From assembly GCA_039818825.1 (NCBI GenBank), contig JBCBTD010000004.1, positions 1 to 64,000 of the forward strand: a stretch of 64,000 nt of DNA, given 5' to 3'. Both the position numbers and the translations under genes were made by a program. This document shows, one piece after another, positions 8,209 to 16,515 of the stretch. The notes beneath the pieces were generated by a model, which was not told the origin of the DNA, did not search any database, and saw nothing but the letters and a program-made list of their open reading frames with translations. Numbering within the stretch: the first letter of the stretch is position 1; every line of letters starts with the position of its first letter. The DNA comes from JBCBTD01 sp039818825 (lineage in GTDB: Bacteria > Pseudomonadota > Alphaproteobacteria > Geminicoccales > Geminicoccaceae).

Positions 8209-10167
8209 TCAGGCGCCGATTTCGCCGCCGTCTTCTTTGGTGATCACCACGATCGCCGGCCGCGGCGGCATGTTGTCGGCGAAGTCCGGCCAGCGGGTCG
8301 ACGGGCTTTCGAACGTGCTGTCCGCGCCCTCCCCCGGGTGCTGCGGGGCGATGAACAACGTGCGACCATCGGGCGTGAATTCGGGGCCGCACATTTCGGC
8401 GTCCCGCGGGCAGCCGTAGAAGAACTTCACCATCGCCCGGCCGCTACCGTCGACGTCGCAAGCGTACATTCCGTCCGGGATGTCGTTGCGCGCTTGGCTG
8501 CTGCCCTGGTCGGTCGAAATCCAAAGTCGGCCCTTCGGATCGAAGGCGCAGTTGTCGGGCGACGACAGCCACACCGTGGTTCCGGCGCCGTACTCGGCCC
8601 CACTCTCGGCCTCGGCCGGATTGCCGCCCTTGAGGAAGATGTTCCAGGTGAACTCGGTCGCCGCATGGTCCGTAGCGTCGGGCGCGCCGGGCGGCACCAT
8701 CTCGACGATGTGGCCGTGGCGGTTCTCAGCGCGCGGGTTGACCGCGTCGACCTGCTCCTCGGTCCGTCGCGTGTTGTTGGTCAGCATCATGTAGACGCGA
8801 CCGTTGACCGGGTTGGGCTCGACGTCTTCGGGACGGTCCATCGGCGTGGCGCCCAAGAGATCGGCGGCGCGGCGAGTCTCCAGCAGCACGTCGGCCTGGC
8901 TGGTGAAGCCGTTGGCCTCGGTCAACGGGCCCTCACCGAAGACCACCGGCAGCCACGTCAGCTTGTCCTCGTCGAACTGCGCCACGTAGAGCGTGCCTTC
9001 GTCCAGCAACGCATCGTTGGCCGCGCGGTCCTCGACGTTGACCGTGCCGTTGGAGACGTATTTGTACAGGTAGTCGAAGCGCTCGTCGTCACCGGAGTAG
9101 ACGACCAGACGACCGTCGCCGTTGACGATGCAGGTCGCACCTTCGTGCTTGAAGCGCCCGAGGGCGGTCCGCTTCTTCGGCATCGATGCCGGATCGTACG
9201 GGTCGTACTCGACCATCCAGCCGAAGCGGTTGATCTCGTTGGGCTCTTTCGAACGGTCGAGCCGGTCGACGACCTTCCACCACGGATAGCGGGCATCGGC
9301 CTTGATGCCGTAGCGCTCGTGGACCGGCCCCTCGACCGCCGCAACGTCCGCCGGCAACTCACCGCCGACATAGCCGTGAAAGTTCTCCTCGGCCATCAGC
9401 ACCGTGCCCCAAGGCGTCTTGCCGCCGGCACAGTTGTTGACGGTGCCAAGCACTCGGGTGCCGGTCGGGTCGTAGTTGGTCTTCAACCGGTCGTGGCCGG
9501 CGGCCGGACCCGTGACCTCCATCTCGGTGTCGACGGTGATGCGACGGGCAAAGTCGCTGTCGTCGACGATGCGCCACTGGCCGTTCTCTTTGATGACCTC
9601 GATGACGCTGCCGCCGTGCGCCATCATCTCGATGAGCGATTGGGCTTCGGTCTGCTCTTCGAAGGTCCAGCCCGGGAACATCAGCTCGGGGCTGGTGTAC
9701 TCGTGGTTGACGTGCAGGAGGCCGTGCTCGGAGTTGCCCGAGCCGTAGGGCAGCGGGTAGTAGGCGACGAAGTCGTTGTTGTAGCCGAACTGCTCGGCTT
9801 GAGCCTCAGGGCTCTGCGCCTGCGGGTCGAACTCGGGCGCCTTGGCCGTGACACGATCACCCCAGCGGATCAGGACGTCGGCACGGTAGCCCGGCGCGAC
9901 TTGGTGGTCGTCCAGGATCACGTGGTCCGGCTGGGTGAAGGTCAGCGAGGTCTCGCCCTCAGCCGCCATCGCGAGGCCGCTACGGTTGGTGATCGTGCCG
10001 CCGAACGCGCCGAGCGCGGTCATGGCGAAGAAGCCCTTCATCATCGACCGGCGCTCAAGCCGCCGTTCGATCAACTCCAGCATCGGCGTGTTGCTCGACG
10101 GGTTGGTGCCGAGATCGTCCTCGTTCTCGACGACCACCGGTGTGTAGCGATCCTTCAGACTGTCCAT
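8209..10167 (-). CDS. phoX: PhoX-family (DUF839) phosphatase, Tat-exported
   Basis: Predicted periplasmic calcium/iron-dependent phosphatase of the PhoX family, which removes phosphate from organic esters. The 652-residue length is typical. An unusually long N-terminal region precedes the twin-arginine motif (R39-R40-S-M-M-K-G-F-F), followed by a hydrophobic stretch and ALA-type cleavage region (GLAMAAEG). Family landmarks include YNNDFVAYYPL, LLHVNHEYTSPELMFPG, NNCAGGKTPWGTVLMAEENFHGY, the C-terminal PDNCAFDPKGRLWISTDQG and TLFIAPQHPGE. It is monocistronic with a terminator behind it and a candidate Pho box 44-61 nt ahead of its start, consistent with phosphate-starvation control. Some family members are annotated only as DUF839; enzyme activity here is inferred. 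Confidence 0.85.
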   Translation of the reverse strand: MDSLKDRYTPVVVENEDDLGTNPSSNTPMLELIERRLERRSMMKGFFAMTALGAFGGTITNRSGLAMAAEGETSLTFTQPDHVILDDHQVAPGYRADVLIRWGDRVTAKAPEFDPQAQSPEAQAEQFGYNNDFVAYYPLPYGSGNSEHGLLHVNHEYTSPELMFPGWTFEEQTEAQSLIEMMAHGGSVIEVIKENGQWRIVDDSDFARRITVDTEMEVTGPAAGHDRLKTNYDPTGTRVLGTVNNCAGGKTPWGTVLMAEENFHGYVGGELPADVAAVEGPVHERYGIKADARYPWWKVVDRLDRSKEPNEINRFGWMVEYDPYDPASMPKKRTALGRFKHEGATCIVNGDGRLVVYSGDDERFDYLYKYVSNGTVNVEDRAANDALLDEGTLYVAQFDEDKLTWLPVVFGEGPLTEANGFTSQADVLLETRRAADLLGATPMDRPEDVEPNPVNGRVYMMLTNNTRRTEEQVDAVNPRAENRHGHIVEMVPPGAPDATDHAATEFTWNIFLKGGNPAEAESGAEYGAGTTVWLSSPDNCAFDPKGRLWISTDQGSSQARNDIPDGMYACDVDGSGRAMVKFFYGCPRDAEMCGPEFTPDGRTLFIAPQHPGEGADSTFESPSTRWPDFADNMPPRPAIVVITKEDGGEIGA

Positions 10168-10210
10168 AAGTGCCTCCTGTACGCGTCTGGCAGCGTCGTA
10201 GGCAGCGTGT

Positions 10211-10228
10211 GTGGCAGGACCGTGACAA
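10211..10228 (-). promoter_or_regulatory. candidate Pho box upstream of phoX
   Basis: Read on the minus strand: TTGTCAC-GGTC-CTGCCAC, two 7-mers with an 11-nt period, each one mismatch from the PhoB half-site CTGTCAC. It ends 44 nt before the phoX ATG. A further GCTGCC follows with slightly shifted spacing. Confidence 0.5.
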
Positions 10229-10381
10229 GGTGAGGCCAGACGCGATCAAGTCCGTAAAAGCCTCGCTTCTTCGGCGCTTTGGCACGTCAGATGAAGGCGA
10301 GTGGGGGGATCAGGTTCATGCGCCCGTAGGGATCTTCGAACGTCACACACCGTGCCGATGAACGCGACCAAGGTGGCCGCG

Positions 10382-10924
10382 TCAGCTGGTCGCGCTCGGC
10401 AACTCGCGTACGGCCGCTTCGAACACCGACGCGTCGTCAAGCACGCTCGCCAGCATCATCGCCCCTTCCAACAGGGCCACCAGCCGACGCGCCTCGGCGG
10501 CGGCCTCGTCGCCGCCGCCCAAGGCCGTCTCGGTCCACTGGATCGTCAGCCGGAAGAAGGTGGCGACCGACGACGTCACCTTTGCCGGCAGACCGTCGCT
10601 CTCCGTTGCCAGCACGCCACAGAGGCACATCACGTTGTCGGCCTGCAGTGCCTCGCGAAAGCCACGGACGAGGCGCGCGATCTTGGCGTCCCGTGTCCGC
10701 GACGGATCGCGCGGATCGCCGAGGGCTTCGAGGAACCGCTGCGCATAGCGGTCCGCGACCGCCCGGCCGAGATCGGCCTTGGTCGGGAAGTGGTGATGGA
10801 CGCTGGCACTCTTGATGCCGACGTCGCCCGCGAGATCGCGGAAGCTCGTGCCGTGGAACCCGTAGCGGCGGAACCTTGCCTCCGCGGCGTCGAGCACTCG
10901 GTCGGCGGTGTCGTCCGCTCGCAT
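10382..10924 (-). CDS. TetR-family transcriptional repressor
   Basis: Regulator of 180 residues. The N-terminal helix-turn-helix reads RVLDAAEARFRRYGFHGTSFRDLAGDVGIKSASVHHHFPTKADLG, the usual TetR DNA-binding domain (residues 8-55). The C-terminal ligand domain (about 80-180) has no recognisable specificity. It is divergent from an SDR gene, and the 110-nt gap holds two near-identical 18-bp imperfect palindromes, one close to each start, implying it represses itself and the SDR until its ligand binds. Inducer unknown. Confidence 0.85.
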   Translation of the reverse strand: MRADDTADRVLDAAEARFRRYGFHGTSFRDLAGDVGIKSASVHHHFPTKADLGRAVADRYAQRFLEALGDPRDPSRTRDAKIARLVRGFREALQADNVMCLCGVLATESDGLPAKVTSSVATFFRLTIQWTETALGGGDEAAAEARRLVALLEGAMMLASVLDDASVFEAAVRELPSATS

Positions 10925-10942
10925 CGTCGTGAACCTCCCTAA

Positions 10943-10960
10943 CTTTCTATCGATAGATAG
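10943..10960. promoter_or_regulatory. candidate TetR operator, proximal to tetR
   Basis: CTTTCTATCGATAGATAG, an imperfect palindrome centred on ATCGAT. It matches the second site at 11001-11018 at 15 of 18 positions and lies 19 nt upstream of the tetR start. Confidence 0.6.
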
Positions 10961-11000
10961 GCGTTGACCGCAGGCAGGGAAAGCCCCAAAGGTGAATTGT

Positions 11001-11018
11001 CTACCAATCGATAGATAG
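11001..11018. promoter_or_regulatory. candidate TetR operator, proximal to SDR gene
   Basis: CTACCAATCGATAGATAG, the second copy of the ATCGAT-centred palindrome in the same orientation, 58 bp from the first and 16 nt before the SDR ATG. Confidence 0.6.
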
Positions 11019-11034
11019 AAAACGGAGCACTGCT

Positions 11035-11796
11035 ATGCCCGACAACGTCACCAAGCTCGCCGTGGTCGTCGGCGGCTCTTCCGGCATGGGCCTCGATGCG
11101 GCGAGGCGCTTGGCCGCGAGTGGCCATGCCGTTGCCGTCGTCGCCCGTCCGGGTGCGAAACTCGACGCTGCGGTGGCGGCCTCGGGCGAAGGCGTCGAGG
11201 CTTGGCCCGCTGACCTCTACGACGGCAGCGCGGTCGAAGCGCTGATCGCGCGCATCGACGACGAGCGCCGCCCCATCGCCCAGCTCGTCAACGCTGCCGG
11301 AGCTTTCGCGCCCAAGCCGTTCCTGGAGCACAACGTCGCCGACTACGATCGCTATCTCGACCTCAATCGTTCGACGTTCTTCGTGACCCAAGCCGTGGCC
11401 CGGAACATGGCTCGACATGGTGGCGGCTCGATCGTCAACATCGGCTCGATGTGGGCGAAACAGGCGATCAAGGCGACACCGTCCTCGGCCTACTCGATGG
11501 CGAAGGCCGGCCTGCACAGCCTGACGCAACATCTGGCGATGGAACTCGGTGAGCTGAACATCCGGGTCAACGCCGTCTCTCCAGCGGTGGTCGTCACGCC
11601 GATCTACGGCAGCTTCATCGAGCCCGACCGGATCGAGGAGACCTTGCAAGGATTCAACGGCTTCCACCCGATCGGCCGAGTCGGTCGCACGCACGACGTC
11701 GGTGCGGTCATCGAGTTCCTCGGTTCCGACGAAGCGGGATGGGTGACCGGCGCCGTCTGGGATGCCGATGGTGGCGTCATGGCCGGCCGGACCTGA
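11035..11796 (+). CDS. short-chain dehydrogenase/reductase
   Basis: Rossmann-fold NAD(P)-dependent oxidoreductase of 253 residues, classical SDR. The cofactor loop is VGGSSGMGLDAA (a GxxxGMG variant near residues 13-20). The catalytic Ser lies in IVNIGSMWA, and Tyr/Lys in AYSMAKAGL. The C-terminus ends VTGAVWDADGGVMAG as in FabG-like proteins. Substrate unknown. Controlled most likely by the divergent TetR protein through the palindrome just upstream of its start. A 13-bp hairpin 67 nt downstream is the probable terminator, so it is transcribed alone. Confidence 0.85.
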   Translation: MPDNVTKLAVVVGGSSGMGLDAARRLAASGHAVAVVARPGAKLDAAVAASGEGVEAWPADLYDGSAVEALIARIDDERRPIAQLVNAAGAFAPKPFLEHNVADYDRYLDLNRSTFFVTQAVARNMARHGGGSIVNIGSMWAKQAIKATPSSAYSMAKAGLHSLTQHLAMELGELNIRVNAVSPAVVVTPIYGSFIEPDRIEETLQGFNGFHPIGRVGRTHDVGAVIEFLGSDEAGWVTGAVWDADGGVMAGRT

Positions 11797-11862
11797 CCTC
11801 CCGGCCCCGAAGACGATCCTCGATCGCCTTTCGAAGCTGGAGCACGTGGGCGCTCATCTCGT

Positions 11863-11894
11863 CATCTGGCGTCGGCAGCGTCCGACGTCAGATG
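11863..11894 (+). terminator. terminator of the SDR gene
   Basis: Thirteen-pair stem (CATCTGGCGTCGG with CCGACGTCAGATG, including one G-U pair) around a 6-nt loop. The downstream sequence is only modestly T-rich. Confidence 0.6.
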
Positions 11895-12148
11895 AACGTG
11901 TCAGAACGCACCTTGTTCTTTTGTCCAAATCACAAATGTGCAATGGCTAATACTACTTTGAAACAATCCTGAATCACGTTCTATTTTTGCCTTCGGCTCC
12001 ATCTTTCGATGAATGCGGCGTCCACCCGCAGCACGACCTTTCGGTGATATCTCGAATGACTTGGATCAAACACAGGATGTGGTGGTTCCATTGTTTGGCG
12101 CGGGGTTGCAGCAGCGGACTGCGGTAGGGGGACGACCTTTCGACCCGA

Positions 12149-12165
12149 CGACGGCATCGCCGTCG
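12149..12165 (+). promoter_or_regulatory. leader hairpin before hupS
   Basis: CGACGGC-ATC-GCCGTCG, a perfect 7-bp stem with a 3-nt loop, 60 nt upstream of the hupS ATG; an overlapping alternative stem CCCGACG/CGTCGGG (12144-12167) competes with it. It could be part of the 5' untranslated leader. Confidence 0.35.
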
Positions 12166-12224
12166 GGCGAATGAACGCCTCACCTCGATACGTGACGCTG
12201 ACTGATCGTGAGGAGAGGGAACGC

Positions 12225-13340
12225 ATGTCGATCCGTGAGACGTTCTACGACGTGATCCGTCGCCAAGGCATCACTCGCCGCAGCTTCTCGAAGTTCTGCG
12301 CGCTGACCGCCGCCTCGATGGGCCTCGGCCCGAGCTATGCCTCCACCATCGCCAACGCCATGGAAACCAAACCGCGGATCCCGGTCCTGTGGCTGCACGG
12401 GCTCGAGTGCACCTGCTGCTCAGAGAGCTTCATCCGCTCGGCGCACCCGTTGGTGAAGGACGTCGTGCTGTCGATGATCTCCCTCGACTACGACGACACG
12501 TTGATGGCTGCCGCCGGCCACCAGGCCGAGGCCATTCTCGAAGAAACGATGCAGAACCACTGGGGCGAGTACATCGTCGCGGTCGAGGGCAATCCGCCGC
12601 TCAACGAAGACGGCATGTACTGCATCATCGGTGGCCGGCCGTTCGTCGAGCAGTTGAAGGAGGTGTGTGCCGGCGCCAAGGCCGTGATCTCGTGGGGCTC
12701 GTGCGCCTCTTGGGGCTGCGTCCAGGCCGCGAAGCCGAACCCGACCCAGGCGACGCCCGTGCACAAGGTCATCCTGGACAAGCCGGTCATCAAAGTCCCT
12801 GGCTGCCCGCCGATCGCCGAGGTGATGACCGGCGTCATTACCTACATGGTGACGTTCGACCAGCTACCGGCCCTCGATCGCCAGGGCCGGCCGCAGATGT
12901 TCTACAGCCAGCGGGTCCACGACAAATGCTACCGGCGCCCGCACTTCGATGCCGGCCAGTTCGCCGAGGCGTTCGACGACGAAGGCTCGCGCAAGGGCTA
13001 CTGCCTCTACAAGCTCGGCTGCAAAGGGCCGACCACCTACAACGCCTGCTCGACGGTTCGCTGGAACGAGGGTGTGTCGTTCCCGATCCAATCGGGCCAC
13101 GGCTGCATCGGCTGCTCGGAAGACGACTTCTGGGACATGGGGCCGTTCTATGATCGCCTGGCGACGGTCAAGGCCTACGGGATCGAGGCCGACGCCGACA
13201 AAATCGGCCTCGCCGCTGCCGGCACCATCACCGCCGGCATCGCCATCCACGCCGCCGCAAGCGCGGTCAAGCGCGCCCTGAACAAGCCGGGTGTCCCGCA
13301 AGATCCGCCGACCAACGGCCGCCAGGGAGACCGTCCATGA
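12225..13340 (+). CDS. hupS: [NiFe] uptake hydrogenase small subunit, O2-tolerant type
   Basis: Electron-transfer subunit of a membrane-bound H2-oxidising hydrogenase. The 371-residue precursor has a Tat motif (T17-R-R-S-F-S-K-F24) and a signal ending near residue 45, then a mature domain carrying three Fe-S clusters. Proximal-cluster cysteines are C62, C64, C65, C160, C165 and C194, an exact match in spacing to E. coli HyaA, including the two supernumerary cysteines (C64, C165) that make the oxygen-protective [4Fe-3S] cluster. Distal and medial ligands lie in VHDKCYRRPHF, GYCLYKLGC and GHGCIGC. A C-terminal hydrophobic helix (AAGTITAGIAIHAAASAV) anchors it to HupC. ATG 12225 follows AGGAGAGGGA; an upstream in-frame start lacks a ribosome site. 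First gene of the hup-hyp operon, overlapping hupL by 4 nt. Confidence 0.97.
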   Translation: MSIRETFYDVIRRQGITRRSFSKFCALTAASMGLGPSYASTIANAMETKPRIPVLWLHGLECTCCSESFIRSAHPLVKDVVLSMISLDYDDTLMAAAGHQAEAILEETMQNHWGEYIVAVEGNPPLNEDGMYCIIGGRPFVEQLKEVCAGAKAVISWGSCASWGCVQAAKPNPTQATPVHKVILDKPVIKVPGCPPIAEVMTGVITYMVTFDQLPALDRQGRPQMFYSQRVHDKCYRRPHFDAGQFAEAFDDEGSRKGYCLYKLGCKGPTTYNACSTVRWNEGVSFPIQSGHGCIGCSEDDFWDMGPFYDRLATVKAYGIEADADKIGLAAAGTITAGIAIHAAASAVKRALNKPGVPQDPPTNGRQGDRP

Positions 13341-15130
13341 CGGTGCTCCGCACGCCCAACGGGTTCGATCTCGACAATGGCGGCAGGCGCATCGTCGTCG
13401 ATCCCGTCACGCGGATCGAGGGCCACATGCGGGTCGAGGTGAACCTCGACGACGCCGGTGTGATCCGCAACGCCGTCTCCACCGGCACCATGTGGCGCGG
13501 TCTCGAGGTGATCCTCAAGGGTCGCGATCCGCGTGATGCTTGGGCCTTCACCCAACGTATCTGCGGCGTCTGCACGGGCACCCACGCGCTGACCTCGGTG
13601 CGCGCGGTCGAGGACGCGCTCGGCATCGACATCCCCGAGAACGCCAACTGCATCCGCAACATGATGCAGCTGGCATTGCAGGTGCACGATCACCTCGTCC
13701 ACTTCTACCACCTGCACGCCCTCGATTGGGTCGACGTGGTCGACGCGTTAAAAGCCGACCCCAAGGCGACCTCGGCGCTCCAACAATCCTTGTCGCCGTG
13801 GCCGTTGTCGTCGCCCGGGTACTTCCGTGACCTGCAAACGCGGCTCCGCAAGTTCGTCGAAAGCGGCCAGCTCGGTCCGTTCAAGAACGGCTATTGGGGG
13901 CATCCGGCCTACCAGCTGCCGCCCGAAGCCAACCTCATGGCGGTCGCCCATTATCTGGAAGCCTTGGACTTCCAAAAAGAGATCGTGAAGATCCACACGG
14001 TCTTCGGCGGCAAGAACCCCCATCCCAATTGGCTTGTCGGCGGCGTTCCTTGCCCCATCAACCTCGATGGCGTCGGTGCGGTCGGCGCCGTCAACATGGA
14101 GCGGTTGAACCTCGTCAAGTCGATCGTCGACCAGTCGATCACCTTCGTCGAGCAGGTCTACCTGCCCGACCTGATCGCCATCGCCGGCTTCTACAAGAAT
14201 TGGCTCTACGGCGGCGGCATCAGCTCGCAGAACGTGATGTCGTATGGCGACCTGCCCGACCACGCCAACGACTACGGTGCCGACAATCTGCTGTTTCCGC
14301 GTGGGGTCATCGTCAATGGCAACATGAACGAGGTGCTCGACGTCGATCTCAAGGACAAGGAGCAGATCCGCGAGCACGTCGACCACTCATGGTACAGCTA
14401 CGCCGACGAGACCGTCGGCCTGCACCCGTTCGACGGCGTGACCGAAGCCAACTACGTGCTCGGGCCGAACACCAAGGGCACGCGGACGCGCATCGAAGCG
14501 CTCGACGAGTCGGCGAAGTACTCCTGGATCAAGGCACCGCGCTGGCGCGGCCAGCCGATGGAAGTCGGGCCGCTGTCGCGCTCGCTGATCGGCTATGCGA
14601 AGGGCTTGCCGGAGTACAAGGAACCGATCGACAAGTTGCTGGCGACCCTCGACGTCCCGATGTCCGCCCTGTTCTCGACGCTCGGGCGGACCGCGGCGCG
14701 GGGCATCGAAGCCCAATGGACGGCGCACAAGCTCCGCTACTTTTACGACAAGCTGATCACCAACGTGAAGGCGGGCGACACGGCGACCGCCAACACGGCC
14801 AACTGGTCGCCGGAGACCTGGCCGAAGACCGCGGAAGGTGCCGGCTTCACCGAGGCGCCGCGCGGCGCGCTCGGTCATTGGATCAAAATCGAGAACGGCC
14901 GCATCGCCAACTACCAGGCTGTGGTGCCGACGACCTGGAACGCCTCACCGCGCGACAAGGAGGGCAACATCGGCGCCTACGAAGCGAGTCTGCTGGATAC
15001 GCCGATGGCCGATCCCGAGCAGCCGCTGGAGATCCTGCGCACGCTCCACAGCTTCGATCCTTGCCTCGCCTGCTCGACCCACGTGATGAGCCCCGACGGT
15101 CAGGAAAAGGCCGTGGTGAAGGTGCGCTGA
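13337..15130 (+). CDS. hupL: [NiFe] uptake hydrogenase large subunit
   Basis: Catalytic subunit that splits H2 at the Ni-Fe(CN)2CO centre. Nickel-binding pairs are visible: R74-I-C76-G-V-C79 near the N-terminus and D574-P-C576-L-A-C579-S-T-H582 at the C-terminus. A 15-residue tail after H582 is the peptide that HupD removes once nickel is inserted. The 597-residue length is standard for group 1 hydrogenases. It folds with HupS and is exported with it through the Tat pathway on the HupS signal. The ATG overlaps the hupS stop by 4 nt; hupC follows after 13 nt. Confidence 0.97.
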   Translation: MTVLRTPNGFDLDNGGRRIVVDPVTRIEGHMRVEVNLDDAGVIRNAVSTGTMWRGLEVILKGRDPRDAWAFTQRICGVCTGTHALTSVRAVEDALGIDIPENANCIRNMMQLALQVHDHLVHFYHLHALDWVDVVDALKADPKATSALQQSLSPWPLSSPGYFRDLQTRLRKFVESGQLGPFKNGYWGHPAYQLPPEANLMAVAHYLEALDFQKEIVKIHTVFGGKNPHPNWLVGGVPCPINLDGVGAVGAVNMERLNLVKSIVDQSITFVEQVYLPDLIAIAGFYKNWLYGGGISSQNVMSYGDLPDHANDYGADNLLFPRGVIVNGNMNEVLDVDLKDKEQIREHVDHSWYSYADETVGLHPFDGVTEANYVLGPNTKGTRTRIEALDESAKYSWIKAPRWRGQPMEVGPLSRSLIGYAKGLPEYKEPIDKLLATLDVPMSALFSTLGRTAARGIEAQWTAHKLRYFYDKLITNVKAGDTATANTANWSPETWPKTAEGAGFTEAPRGALGHWIKIENGRIANYQAVVPTTWNASPRDKEGNIGAYEASLLDTPMADPEQPLEILRTLHSFDPCLACSTHVMSPDGQEKAVVKVR

Positions 15131-15143
15131 GGAGGCCGGAACG

Positions 15144-15896
15144 ATGGCGTCGATCACCCGCCCCGAAGAACCCGATGACCTGCGCGACGTCGCCGATTTC
15201 GCACCCGGCGCGACACCGGTCTATGCCCGGCAAACCGCCGTCTATGTCTACGAAGCGCCGGTCAGGCTCTGGCACTGGATCAATGCGCTCCTGATCGTGG
15301 TCCTGTGCGTCACCGGCTATCTGATCGGCCAGCCACCGCCGTCGCTCGGCGGCGAGGCCAGCGACCACTTCCTGTTCGGCAACATCCGCTTCGTGCACTT
15401 CGCCGCCGGCCAATGCTTGGCGGTGTTCTTCCTCATGCGCGTGTTCTGGGCGTTCTTCGGCAATCACCACGCTCGCCAACTCTTCTACATTCCGATCTGG
15501 CGCGCCCGTTGGTGGCGCGAGGTGCTGTTCGAGGCGCGTTGGTACAGCTTCCTCGAACGCGACCCGAAGAAGTACATCGGCCACAACCCATTGGCCCAGC
15601 TCGCCATGTTCAGCGTGTTCTTGCTGCCGCTGATCTTCATGATCATCACCGGCTTCGCGCTCTACGCCGAGGGCGCGGGCCAAGGCCATTGGAGCTATTG
15701 GGCGTTCAGCTGGGTCCTCGATCTCGCCGGCAACCCGATGTGGCTGCACACGCTGCATCGCCTCGGCATGTGGGTGATCATCTGCTTCGCGATCATCCAC
15801 ATCTACGCCGCGATCCGCGAAGACATCATGAGCCGACAGTCGATGCTCAGCACGATGGTCAGCGGTTGGCGAATGTTCAAGGACGACGCGCATTGA
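15144..15896 (+). CDS. hupC: Ni/Fe-hydrogenase b-type cytochrome subunit
   Basis: Membrane di-heme cytochrome b that anchors HupSL and passes electrons to the quinone pool. The 250-residue protein has four hydrophobic helices with His in each half: RLWHWINALLIVVLCVTGYL, FGNIRFVHFAAGQCLAVFF, the FSVFLLPLIFMIITGFAL helix, and LHRLGMWVIICFAIIHIYA, matching HyaC/HupC. The N-terminal 30 residues are cytoplasmic. A clear GGAGG precedes the ATG. The stop overlaps the TTG of hupD. Confidence 0.95.
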   Translation: MASITRPEEPDDLRDVADFAPGATPVYARQTAVYVYEAPVRLWHWINALLIVVLCVTGYLIGQPPPSLGGEASDHFLFGNIRFVHFAAGQCLAVFFLMRVFWAFFGNHHARQLFYIPIWRARWWREVLFEARWYSFLERDPKKYIGHNPLAQLAMFSVFLLPLIFMIITGFALYAEGAGQGHWSYWAFSWVLDLAGNPMWLHTLHRLGMWVIICFAIIHIYAAIREDIMSRQSMLSTMVSGWRMFKDDAH

Positions 15897-16510
15897 GCAC
15901 GCCCCACACGCTGGTCTTGGGAGTCGGCAACATCCTGTGGGCCGACGAGGGTTTCGGCGTCCGCGCCGTGGAGGCGCTGGAGCGCCGATACCACAGCGGC
16001 CCCGAGGTCGAGCTGATGGACGGCGGCACCCGCGGGCTGGCGCTGTTGGAGCCGATCGGTGCGGCCGACCGGTTGCTGTTGCTTGACGCCGTGGCATTCG
16101 GCGGCCGGCCCGGCGAGATCCGGCGGGTCGCCGGTGACGACGTACCGCGCTTCGTCGGCCAGAAGGCCATGAGCCTGCATCAAACCGGGATGCAGGACAT
16201 CCTGGCCCTGGCCGACCTGCAGGGCGTGCTGCCGCGCCACCTTGTGCTGCTCGGTGTCGAACCCGCACTCCTCGAAGACTACGGCGGCGGGTTGAGCCCC
16301 GCCGTGGCAACCACGTTGGACGAGGCGGTGGCGCTGGCCGTGATCGAACTCCAGGCCTGGGGCCACATGGTTCTGCCCCGCGCCCGACCGCTCGATGCCG
16401 CGTCGGTCAACGTCGAAGCCTTGCAGCATCGACCCTACGAGACCGGACGACCCGCGGCAGAAGCCGCCTGTCGGATCGGCGACGATCGTTTCCTTCGCCA
16501 GGTCGGCTAG
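15893..16510 (+). CDS. hupD: hydrogenase maturation endopeptidase
   Basis: Nickel-dependent protease that clips the HupL C-terminal peptide after Ni insertion. The family signature GVGNILWADEGFGVRAVEAL opens the protein; the presumed nickel ligands are the Glu in DEGFG, the Asp in LLLLDAV and the His in MSLHQTG. The start is a TTG in TTGA overlapping the hupC stop, since no ATG lies before the signature. The 205-residue length is normal. hupF follows after 5 nt; the Ni permease gene hupE that sits here in rhizobia is absent. Confidence 0.93.
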   Translation: MSTPHTLVLGVGNILWADEGFGVRAVEALERRYHSGPEVELMDGGTRGLALLEPIGAADRLLLLDAVAFGGRPGEIRRVAGDDVPRFVGQKAMSLHQTGMQDILALADLQGVLPRHLVLLGVEPALLEDYGGGLSPAVATTLDEAVALAVIELQAWGHMVLPRARPLDAASVNVEALQHRPYETGRPAAEAACRIGDDRFLRQVG

Positions 16511-16515
16511 CCGCC

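Larger units (their letters stand above)
11797..12224. other. 428-nt intergenic region upstream of hupS
   Basis: Non-coding by my reading. It holds, in order: the SDR terminator hairpin; a clearly A/T-richer stretch of about 100 bases (about 11895-11990); a sigma-54-like TGGCGCG...TTGCA at 12096-12110 whose GG-GC spacing is one base short of the rule; and a leader hairpin just before hupS. The hydrogenase promoter must be here, since no other promoter-sized gap precedes hupS. Confidence 0.6.

Noticed and set aside
8338..10233. A 631-codon plus-strand frame
   Set aside because: Antisense of phoX, with no family motif and V/D/R-rich composition.
12096..12110. Sigma-54 promoter for hupS
   Set aside because: TGGCGCG...TTGCA has only 9 bases between GG and GC instead of the required 10, so I report it as an off-register resemblance and not as a promoter feature.
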